From Caulobacteraceae bacterium UBA5005 (lineage in GTDB: Bacteria > Pseudomonadota > Alphaproteobacteria > Caulobacterales > Caulobacteraceae): a stretch of 12,190 nt of DNA. The notes under the pieces are model-generated. The model had not been told where the DNA came from. It saw nothing but the letters and a program-made list of their open reading frames with translations, and ran no database searches. Shown here piece by piece: positions 6,087-12,190 of the stretch (positions are counted from its first letter, which is position 1; every line of letters starts with the position of its first letter). Made by a program: the position numbers and the translations under genes. The stretch covers positions 1 through 12,190 of the forward strand of contig DGYN01000128.1 in NCBI GenBank assembly GCA_002398405.1, in the 5' to 3' direction.

Positions 6087-7066
6087 GCGGCTTCGGCCGC
6101 CGGACGAACCGCGGCCAGGGCCTCTTCGATCACCTCAATTCCTGCGCCGGCCTTGACCCCTCCCACGGTCAGAATGCGCCGCCAGGCCCGCGCTCCCGGC
6201 CGGCCATGGAACAGGCCCAGCATGTGGCGGGTCATGGCCGCGAGGTGCGTCCCGCGCGAAAGTTGTTCGCTCACGTAAGGCAGATAGGCCTCGACCGTCT
6301 CGAAGGCGCCGACGTCCTCGCCCTCGCCGAACAGCCGCCGGTCGACCTCTCCCAGCAGACCGGGATCATGATAAGCGGCGCGGCCCAGCATGACGCCATC
6401 GACCTTGGCCAGGTGCGCCTGCGCCTCATCGAGCGATCCGATGCCGCCGTTGATGACGATGGTCAGGTCCGGCCGCCGCGCCTTCAGACGGTAGACGAGA
6501 TCGTAGTCCAGCGGCGGGATGTCCCGGTTCTCCTTGGGGCTGAGGCCCGCCAGCCAAGCCTTGCGCGCATGGACGATCACCGTGCCGACCCCCGCCTGGG
6601 CGCACAGATCCACCAAGCCGAACAGGCTTTCCTCCGGATCCTGGTCATCGACCCCGATCCGGCACTTCAGCGTCACCGGGACCTTCACCCCCGCGATCAT
6701 CGCCGCCATGCCGTCGGCGACCAGCTCGGGTTCGCGCATGAGGCAGGCGCCGAACCGGCCAGACTGCACCCGGTCGGACGGGCAGCCGACGTTGAGATTG
6801 ATCTCGTCATAGCCAAGGTCCGCGCCGATCCTGGCGCTGGCCGCAAGATCGGCCGGGTCGGAACCACCCAGTTGCAGAGCGACCGGATGTTCGACCGGCG
6901 AAAACCCCAGCAGCCGCTCGCGGGGCCCGTGCAGCACCGCGCCTGTGGTCACCATCTCGGTATAGAGCAGCGCGCGCCGGGTAAGGGCGCGGTGGAACGC
7001 GCGGCAATGCCGGTCGGTCCAGTCCATCATGGGGGCGACGGATAATCTGCTGTTTCTATACGACAA
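6083..7066 (-). CDS. dusA: tRNA-dihydrouridine synthase DusA
   Basis: This FMN- and NADPH-dependent enzyme reduces uridine to dihydrouridine in the tRNA D-loop (positions 20/20a for DusA). The 327-residue protein has the TIM-barrel N-terminus with RLSVAPMMDWTDRHCR (7-22), the LLYTEMVTTGA segment (33-43), and the catalytic cysteine Cys95 in LNVGCPSDRVQSGRFGACLM. It also has the DusA signature KAWLAGLSPKENRDIPPLDYDLVYRLK (169-195) and the FMN phosphate site around INGGIGS and MLGRAAY (226-232). A C-terminal helical domain follows (about 250-320). The start is a TTG: no ATG or GTG occurs in frame between it and the upstream stop, and starting at the first ATG (7030) would cut off the RLSVAP strand. 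The last codons form part of a hairpin with the protease 3' end. Confidence 0.95.
   Translation of the reverse strand: MSYRNSRLSVAPMMDWTDRHCRAFHRALTRRALLYTEMVTTGAVLHGPRERLLGFSPVEHPVALQLGGSDPADLAASARIGADLGYDEINLNVGCPSDRVQSGRFGACLMREPELVADGMAAMIAGVKVPVTLKCRIGVDDQDPEESLFGLVDLCAQAGVGTVIVHARKAWLAGLSPKENRDIPPLDYDLVYRLKARRPDLTIVINGGIGSLDEAQAHLAKVDGVMLGRAAYHDPGLLGEVDRRLFGEGEDVGAFETVEAYLPYVSEQLSRGTHLAAMTRHMLGLFHGRPGARAWRRILTVGGVKAGAGIEVIEEALAAVRPAAEAA
6087..6100 (+). other. C(UUCG)G tetraloop hairpin between convergent protease and dusA
   Basis: GCGGC (6087-6091), loop TTCG, GCCGC (6096-6100) form a perfect 5-bp stem closed by the very stable C(UUCG)G tetraloop on plus-strand RNA, starting one base after the protease stop codon. 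No U-tract follows, so it may be a weak or factor-assisted terminator or a 3' end stabiliser. It also encodes the last residues of DusA (PAAEAA), so the sequence could be incidental. Confidence 0.4.
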
Positions 7067-7118
7067 TTTGACGCTCGATTGGCCCGTTGCCGGTTTAGAC
7101 GGATTTCATTGCGGTTTC

Positions 7119-7144
7119 TGTAGCTTAGGCGGGCGCCGGCACAA
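7119..7144 (-). promoter_or_regulatory. Weak candidate promoter for dusA
   Basis: On the minus strand TTGTGC (7144-7139) and GCTACA (7124-7119) are 14 nt apart. This resembles the Caulobacter housekeeping pattern TTGACG-N10-14-GCTANAWC with several mismatches. It would give a leader of about 45 nt before the TTG start of dusA. Confidence 0.3.
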
Positions 7145-7166
7145 AGTGCGGAGCAATAGGACGCCC

Positions 7167-7195
7167 CTGACATTGTTTGTGTCACCCCCTATAAT
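7167..7195 (+). promoter_or_regulatory. Near-consensus sigma-70 promoter of the DUF1592 cassette, with an inverted repeat
   Basis: CTGACA (7167-7172), a 17-nt spacer and TATAAT (7190-7195) match the sigma-70 consensus at 11 of 12 bases with ideal spacing. Transcription would begin near 7202, giving a leader of about 26 nt that carries CAGGGA (7217-7222) 6 nt before the GTG start. An inverted repeat TGACA-N7-TGTCA (7168-7184) overlaps the -35 box and spacer and could be an operator. The promoter is unusually strong-looking for this GC-rich window. Confidence 0.75.
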
Positions 7196-7228
7196 GCTCC
7201 CGACAACGCATCACCGCAGGGACTCCAA

Positions 7229-9685
7229 GTGGGCCGCAAGCCGACATTCACCCAGATCACGCTTCCGGCGGCTCTGGCGGCGGCCTGCCTGTTTGGCGCC
7301 GCCTACGCGGGCGTGCTCTCGACACCGAAGGAAAAGGCCGAAGCCTCGCCCTCCCCCTGGCGGGTCATCGAAAAGAATTGCGTCTCCTGCCACAATCAGG
7401 CGGACATGATTGGCGGCGTGGCCTTCGACACCATGGACGCCGAAGCGCTGGGCGACCATGCGGCGGTGCTGGAAGAGGCGATCCGGCGTCTGCGCGGTCA
7501 CTACATGCCGCCCGTCGGCGCAGACCAGCCGAGCGATGCCGAGCGGGCGCGTCTCATCGCCTGGTTAGAAGCGGGCCTCGATAGCGCCGCCGCCGCCAGA
7601 ACCAATCCCGGCACGGCGCCGCTGCGCCGCCTGAACCGCCGGGAGTACGCCAACGCCATTCGCGACCTGATCGGTCTCGATATCGACCCCGCCGCGTGGC
7701 TGCCCCAGGACCCGGTGAAGGACGGCTTCGACACCGACGCCGCATCGCTTCAGGTCACCTCGAACTTCCTCGACCAGGCGGTGACCGCCGCCCGCGCACT
7801 TGCCGTCCGGGCGGTCGGCGATCCCAAGGCCCCGCCGATCGACACCACCTACGGCAACATCGCCAACATGATCATCTCGCTCAATCCGCGCCCCGCGGCG
7901 GGTGCGGGCAACCAGCAGAAGTACAAGGACGGCATGCCGTTCGGCACCCGGGGGGGCATGGTCGTCGACCACGTCTTCCCGGCCGACGGCGAATATGTAC
8001 TGACCATCGGCGACATGGCCTTGGCCCGCGAGGTCCCGAAGCTGGAGTTCGAAAACACGGTGATCGCCCTCCTCGACGGCAAGGAATTCTACCGCACCGT
8101 CGTGGGCGGCGAGGAGGACCACAAGGCCATCGATCAAAAGCTCGATGACGCGGTGTTCAAGGTGAACAGCCGCCTGCGCGATATTCGCTTCCACGCCACC
8201 GCCGGCCAGCACAAGGTGGCGGTGACCTTCCTGCGCCGCAGCTACGCCGAAAGCGACGAGCGCATCCGGCCCAACACCATCGATGGCGGCCAGCAGCGGG
8301 TGAACGCCGTCCACGCCCTGCAGATCAAGGGGCCCATCAAGGTCACGGGCTTAAGCGACTCACCCAGCCGCCAGAAGATCTTCATCTGCAAACCGGCCAG
8401 CCCGGCCCAGGAAGGTCCCTGCGCCCGGACGATCGTCGAGACCCTGGCCACCCGCGCCTTCCGCAGGCCCGTGACGGAAACCGATCTGCGGCCGCTGATG
8501 GGCTTCTATGAACGGGGCCGCGCGACCGGCTCCTTCGATGTCGGTGTACGCGACGCCCTCTCGGCCATCCTGGCCAGCCCGCATTTCCTCTATCGCGCCG
8601 AGGCGGGAGCCGAGCGTGTCCGCGACCTCACCGATCTCGAACTCGCCTCGCGCCTCTCCTTCTTCCTGTGGAGCAGCGTGCCGGACGAGACCCTGCTCAC
8701 CCTGGCGCGGCGCAACGAGCTCTCCCGGCCGGGCGTCCTTGAGGCGCAGGTCACAAGGATGCTCCGCGACCCGCGCGCCTCGTCCCTCACCACGGGTTTT
8801 GCCTTCCAGTGGCTGAACGTCGCCAAGATGGACGCCATCTCGCCAGCCCAGGCGCTCTTCAGCCACGCGAGCGGCGTCTATGACCCGCGCCCCTTGTTCC
8901 GCAAGGAACTGGAGATGTACGTCGACAGCATCCTGCGATCGGACCGCAGCGTGGTCGATCTGCTGACCGCCGACCACACTTTCATCAACGAACAGCTCGC
9001 CCTCCTCTACGGCATGGAAGACATCAAGGGCGGCGGCTTTCGCAAGGTCACCCTGAAGGACGCCAAACGCCGGGGCCTGTTGGGCAAGGGCGCGGTGCTG
9101 ATGCTGACCGCCAACCCTGACCGCACCGCCCCGGTGCTGCGCGGCGCCTGGATTCTCGAGCGCATCCTTGGGACGCCGCCCAACAACCCTCCGCCCAACG
9201 TGCCGGATCTGAAAGACACCGTTGTCGCCAAGCCCACCACGGTCCGCGAGCGCACGGAGCTGCATCGCGCCAATCCGGCCTGCGCCAGCTGCCATTCGGT
9301 CATGGACCCCCTCGGCTTCGCGCTGGAGAATTTCGACACGGTCGGCGCCTTCCACACCATCGACCCGCAGTCCCGCCTGCCCATCGACACCGCCGCCGTC
9401 ATGCCTGACGGGACGAAGATCGCCGGCCCCGAGGACCTTGCGAGACTGCTCGCCGCGCGCAGCGACCAGTTTGCCCAGACCATTACCGGCAAGCTCATGA
9501 CCTACGCCGTCGGCCGGCCTGTAACCTACCAGGACATGCCCACCGTGCGCCGCATCGTGCGCGACGCCCGGGCCCAGAACTACACGTTCGAATCCCTCGT
9601 GCTGGGGGTCGTGAAAAGTGACGCTTTCCGCAAACGGGCCCCGCCCGCGGCCACGGCGACCGTCACCGCAAAGGTTGGAGACTAA
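7229..9685 (+). CDS. DUF1587-DUF1595-DUF1592-DUF1588-DUF1585 exported protein with two haem-binding CxxCH motifs
   Basis: The 818-residue protein begins with an N-terminal hydrophobic signal (about 10-28, possible cleavage after AYA). Next is a cytochrome c-like domain with CVSCH (51-55) and a candidate axial Met93 in YMPPVG, as in planctomycete-type cytochromes. Then come DUF1587 (RLNRREYANAIRDLIG, about 133-195), a beta-rich region resembling a carbohydrate-binding module (about 243-366), DUF1595 (about 399-457), DUF1592 (about 465-595), DUF1588 (about 610-710) with the second haem motif CASCH (685-689) in HRANPACASCHSVMDPLGFALENFD, and DUF1585 (about 735-803). The order matches the family, named from Planctomycetes and also found in Myxococcota and Acidobacteriota. 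Biochemical function is unknown; the protein is probably periplasmic or anchored. The GTG start is preferred because the next Met is residue 60, beyond signal and haem. It heads a tight three-gene cassette. Confidence 0.9.
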   Translation: MGRKPTFTQITLPAALAAACLFGAAYAGVLSTPKEKAEASPSPWRVIEKNCVSCHNQADMIGGVAFDTMDAEALGDHAAVLEEAIRRLRGHYMPPVGADQPSDAERARLIAWLEAGLDSAAAARTNPGTAPLRRLNRREYANAIRDLIGLDIDPAAWLPQDPVKDGFDTDAASLQVTSNFLDQAVTAARALAVRAVGDPKAPPIDTTYGNIANMIISLNPRPAAGAGNQQKYKDGMPFGTRGGMVVDHVFPADGEYVLTIGDMALAREVPKLEFENTVIALLDGKEFYRTVVGGEEDHKAIDQKLDDAVFKVNSRLRDIRFHATAGQHKVAVTFLRRSYAESDERIRPNTIDGGQQRVNAVHALQIKGPIKVTGLSDSPSRQKIFICKPASPAQEGPCARTIVETLATRAFRRPVTETDLRPLMGFYERGRATGSFDVGVRDALSAILASPHFLYRAEAGAERVRDLTDLELASRLSFFLWSSVPDETLLTLARRNELSRPGVLEAQVTRMLRDPRASSLTTGFAFQWLNVAKMDAISPAQALFSHASGVYDPRPLFRKELEMYVDSILRSDRSVVDLLTADHTFINEQLALLYGMEDIKGGGFRKVTLKDAKRRGLLGKGAVLMLTANPDRTAPVLRGAWILERILGTPPNNPPPNVPDLKDTVVAKPTTVRERTELHRANPACASCHSVMDPLGFALENFDTVGAFHTIDPQSRLPIDTAAVMPDGTKIAGPEDLARLLAARSDQFAQTITGKLMTYAVGRPVTYQDMPTVRRIVRDARAQNYTFESLVLGVVKSDAFRKRAPPAATATVTAKVGD

Positions 9686-9692
9686 GGCGTCC

Positions 9693-10967
9693 ATGTTCCT
9701 GACCCGGAAACATCTATCGCGCCGCACCGTCCTTAGGGGCGCTGGCGTTACGATCGCGCTTCCCCTGCTGGACGCCATGATCCCGGCGGCCACCGCGCAC
9801 GCCCAGACCGCGGCCGCGATCAAGCCACGGCTGGCCTATGTCTATTTCCCGCATGGCGCGGTGCAGAAGTTCTGGACCCCCGAGGGCGAAGGCCGGGACT
9901 TCAAGTTCTCCCGCATTCTCAAGCCGCTTGAGGACATGCGCGACTACGTCACCGTGGTCAGCAACCTGCGCAACAAGCCTGGCGAAAGCTCGGACCCGCA
10001 TGGCATCATCGAGTCCACCTGGCTGACCTGTCAGGCCCCCAACGCCCCCCGCCAGGGCGCCGACGCCGGCGTCTCCATCGACCAGATCGCCGCGCGCGAA
10101 CTCGGCAAGGCCGCGCCGCTCTCGTCCATCGAATTGTGCGGCGAGCCTGGCGGCGCCGTCTCATTCAAGACCCCGGGCGTCGGCCTGCCTCTGGAGGGCA
10201 ATCCGCGCCGGGTGTTCACCACCATGTTCGGCCCCGGCGACTCCAACGCCGAGCGCACGGCCCTGCTGCAATCGACCGGCAGCATGCTCGACTATGTGCG
10301 CGAGGCCAGCCAGACCCTCAGCAGCACCCTGGGCGCTTCCGACCGTGTGCTGATCAGCGACTTCCTCGAGTCGGTCCGCGAGGTCGAAGGCCGCGTCCAG
10401 AAACTCACCGCCAAGGCGCAGTCCCTGGGCGAATTGCCCAACGCCCCCCTTGGCGCGCCGGACGATTTCACCGAGCTCCTCGACATTCAGTTCGAGATGC
10501 TCGCCCTGGCCTTCCAGACCAACCAGACCCGGGTCGCGACCATGCGCACCATCAAGGAGGCCAGTATGCGCACCTTCCCGCAGGTGGGCGTCGACGAGGC
10601 CTATCACCCCCTCTCGCACCACGCCGAGGATCCGGAAAAACACGAGCGCCTGGCCCGCGTGCACATCTACCAGGTCGAGCGCTTCGCCCGCTTCGCCAAG
10701 CGCCTCTCCTCCATCAAGGAGGCGGGGGGATGCCTGCTGGACAACACCATCATCCTGTACGGCAGCAACATGGCCAACAGCGACATGCACAACAACAACC
10801 CGCTGCCGCAACTGCTGCTCGGCAAGGGCGGCGGCGTTAAGGGGGGCCAGCACCTTTCCCTTCCCAAAGACACGCCCCACGCCAACCTTCTCCTGACCAT
10901 GGCCCAGCGCGCCGGCGTCGGCATCGAGAAGTTCGGCGATTCCACCGGTCAGATCTCGGAGATCTGA
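9693..10967 (+). CDS. DUF1552 domain protein with Tat signal
   Basis: The 424-residue protein starts with a twin-arginine signal: LSRRTVLRGAG (Arg10-Arg11), a hydrophobic stretch TIALPLLDAMIPAA, and a probable cleavage after AHA (35-37). Tat export implies that it folds, perhaps with a cofactor, before reaching the periplasm. The body fits DUF1552 throughout, from LAYVYFPHGAVQKFWTPEGEG to the conserved end with GKGGGVKGGQHL and FGDSTGQISEI. DUF1552 partners DUF1592 proteins in many genomes, much as DUF1501 partners DUF1553 in planctomycetes; no activity is established to my knowledge. The frame is open further upstream to 9618, but that part overlaps the previous gene and would bury the Tat motif. 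ATG 9693 has TAAGG (9683-9687) 5 nt before it, overlapping the previous stop. Confidence 0.9.
   Translation: MFLTRKHLSRRTVLRGAGVTIALPLLDAMIPAATAHAQTAAAIKPRLAYVYFPHGAVQKFWTPEGEGRDFKFSRILKPLEDMRDYVTVVSNLRNKPGESSDPHGIIESTWLTCQAPNAPRQGADAGVSIDQIAARELGKAAPLSSIELCGEPGGAVSFKTPGVGLPLEGNPRRVFTTMFGPGDSNAERTALLQSTGSMLDYVREASQTLSSTLGASDRVLISDFLESVREVEGRVQKLTAKAQSLGELPNAPLGAPDDFTELLDIQFEMLALAFQTNQTRVATMRTIKEASMRTFPQVGVDEAYHPLSHHAEDPEKHERLARVHIYQVERFARFAKRLSSIKEAGGCLLDNTIILYGSNMANSDMHNNNPLPQLLLGKGGGVKGGQHLSLPKDTPHANLLLTMAQRAGVGIEKFGDSTGQISEI
10949..10967 (+). promoter_or_regulatory. Perfect 9-bp-arm palindrome over the DUF1552 stop, enclosing the next gene's ribosome site
   Basis: TCAGATCTC (10949-10957), G, GAGATCTGA (10959-10967) is a perfect inverted repeat. 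In RNA it can form an 8-bp stem with a 3-nt CGG loop, extended by G-U and G-C pairs outside (10947-10948 with 10968-10969). Its last three bases are the DUF1552 stop codon. The GGAG (10958-10961) that serves the ankyrin GTG at 10970 lies in its loop and stem, so a ribosome ending DUF1552 would open it. No U-tract follows, so it is not a terminator. Confidence 0.65.
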
Positions 10968-10969
10968 TC

Positions 10970-12190
10970 GTGGGCAGGCGGCCTGTGAACTTTGCGTTCC
11001 TGACGGCGGCGCTCGTCTGCAGTCTGGCCCTGACTAGCGGCGCCGCCATGGCCGCTCCACAGGATGCGACGCCCCTCATGCAGGCGGCCTTCGAGGGAGA
11101 CGTCGCACGGGCCCAGCAACTCCTGAAGGACGGCGCGGACGTCAATGCCGTGAACCCCTACGGCGTCGACGCCATGCAGCTCGCCGCCGACGCGTCCAAC
11201 ACCGCCTTGATCCGGCTGCTCCTGAAGGCCGGCGCCAAGGCCAACGCCGCCAATCTCGACGGTGAGACCGCCCTCCATCTCGTCGCCCGGTCCGGCAATG
11301 TCGAGGCCTCCCGGCTGCTGCTGAACGCCCGGGCGAGGGTTGATGCGCGCGAGACCTTCGGCGGCCAGACGCCACTGATGTGGGCCGCCGCGCGGCGCCA
11401 TCCGGCCATGGTCGCCCTGCTCCTGTCGAAGGGCGCCGATATCAACGCGCGCTCGGCCGTTCGCGATTACCAGCGGGTCGCGACCGCGGAGAGCCGCGCC
11501 AAGATGCTGGATCGCGGTGGGTTCACGCCCCTGATCTATGCGGCGCGTGAAAACTGCCGCGAGTGCGTCGAGATCCTGCTGAAGCGACGCGCCGACATTA
11601 ACCTGGCCGATCCCGCGGGCGTCTCGCCCCTGTCGATCGCGCTGATGAACGGCAATTGGGACATCGCCAAACGGCTGATCCAGGCGGGCGCGGACGTCAA
11701 TCAGTGGGACATCTTCGGCCAGGCCCCGCTGCACGTGGCGGTTGGCAATATGAACAGCCGCGGCAGCCTCAATCCGCTCGATAGCGATCTGCGCAACCAG
11801 GCCACCGGCCGGGATATCGTCAAACTGCTCGTCGAGCGCGGGGCCAATCCCAACCAGCAGCTGTTCTACCGTTTCCCCACTCCCGGCCGTGACAACTTCA
11901 GCGTCGGGCGCGGATTCACGCCCTTCCTGATGGCCTGCGCCGCCGGCGACATCGATGTCGTCAAACTGCTGCTGGCTCACGGCGCGAACCCGCGGCTGGC
12001 CAGCGCCGACGGTCAGGGGCCGATCATACTGGCGGTAGGATCCCGCGCCGGCGGCACGCAGAATCCGGGCGTCCGCAGCGCCACCGCCGAGGCCACCGCG
12101 GCTGCGCGGCCGCAGGGCGCAGACGGCGCCGCGCCGCGCGAGGACCCGACGGTCCCTTTGATCAAACTGCTGGCCGGCGCCGGCGCGAAT
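10970..12190 (+). CDS. Secreted ankyrin-repeat protein (partial, runs off the window)
   Basis: The frame from GTG 10970 is open for 407 codons to the window end with no stop, so the C-terminus is missing. An N-terminal signal peptide is clear: RRPVNFAFLTAALVCSLALTSGAAMAAPQ, with cleavage probably after AMA (residues 26-28). At least eight ankyrin repeats follow, for example ALHLVARSGNVEASRLLL (101-118), TPLMWAAARRHPAMVALLLSKGADINA (134-160), TPLIYAARENCRECVEILLKRRADINL (186-212) and TPFLMACAAGDIDVVKLLLAHGANP (317-341). Insertions at about 161-183, 261-281 and 357-395 interrupt the array. Such extended loops could be contact surfaces. The role is probably a protein-protein scaffold in the periplasm. 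The GTG lies 2 nt after the DUF1552 stop with GGAG 8 nt before it, so translation is coupled to that gene. Ankyrin genes after DUF1592-DUF1552 pairs are seen in other bacteria. Confidence 0.88.
   Translation, partial: MGRRPVNFAFLTAALVCSLALTSGAAMAAPQDATPLMQAAFEGDVARAQQLLKDGADVNAVNPYGVDAMQLAADASNTALIRLLLKAGAKANAANLDGETALHLVARSGNVEASRLLLNARARVDARETFGGQTPLMWAAARRHPAMVALLLSKGADINARSAVRDYQRVATAESRAKMLDRGGFTPLIYAARENCRECVEILLKRRADINLADPAGVSPLSIALMNGNWDIAKRLIQAGADVNQWDIFGQAPLHVAVGNMNSRGSLNPLDSDLRNQATGRDIVKLLVERGANPNQQLFYRFPTPGRDNFSVGRGFTPFLMACAAGDIDVVKLLLAHGANPRLASADGQGPIILAVGSRAGGTQNPGVRSATAEATAAARPQGADGAAPREDPTVPLIKLLAGAGAN

Noticed and set aside
8360..11980. Long minus-strand open frames (487 and 343 codons) opposite the DUF1592 and ankyrin genes
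   Set aside because: Shadows of real genes; the ankyrin repeat and DUF motifs are on the plus strand.

Overview
The window is high-GC DNA with dense, tightly packed genes, GTG and TTG starts alongside ATG, and gene families typical of Alphaproteobacteria. The DUF1289 protein, the DTGA aspartic protease, the DusA-type dihydrouridine synthase and the C-rich intergenic repeat at 117-152 together suggest a Caulobacteraceae-like bacterium such as Caulobacter or Phenylobacterium. This placement is inferred from gene content; no rRNA or marker gene is present. There are no tRNAs, CRISPR arrays, insertion sequences or phage genes.

Layout. (1) 1-199 has no convincing gene. It holds an inverted pair of G/C-rich repeat arms plus a short perfect hairpin. 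(2) 200-2854, minus strand: a three-gene operon of a large-subunit-type acyl-CoA dehydrogenase, a small-subunit-type acyl-CoA dehydrogenase, and a small antibiotic-biosynthesis-monooxygenase (ABM) fold protein. Its upstream region has a candidate sigma-70 promoter, followed at once by a 24-bp near-palindrome that looks like a TetR-family (PsrA/FadR-like) operator. (3) 2993-5198: an endonuclease/exonuclease/phosphatase-family protein and a phospholipase D/cardiolipin-synthase-like protein, convergent and overlapping by 62 bp. (4) 5305-7066: a small DUF1289 protein, a membrane-anchored clan AA aspartic protease, and dusA, whose stop codon interlocks with that of the protease. (5) 7229 to the window end, plus strand: an exported three-gene cassette. 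It encodes a large multidomain DUF1587/1595/1592/1588/1585 protein with two CxxCH motifs, a Tat-signal DUF1552 protein, and a secreted ankyrin-repeat protein that runs off the window.

How the genes work together. The acyl-CoA dehydrogenase pair probably forms a heteromeric enzyme for the first oxidation of an unusual acyl-CoA, and the ABM-fold protein is translationally coupled to it. The EEP and PLD proteins are a plausible phosphodiester/phospholipid pair like ybhP-clsB of E. coli. The DUF1592-DUF1552-ankyrin cassette is the most interesting part. It has a strong promoter (CTGACA-N17-TATAAT), tight gene spacing, export signals on all three products, and a perfect hairpin over the DUF1552 stop codon that encloses the ribosome binding site of the ankyrin gene. 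The role of this cassette is not known to me from the families involved; a periplasmic redox or polymer-processing complex is only a hypothesis.
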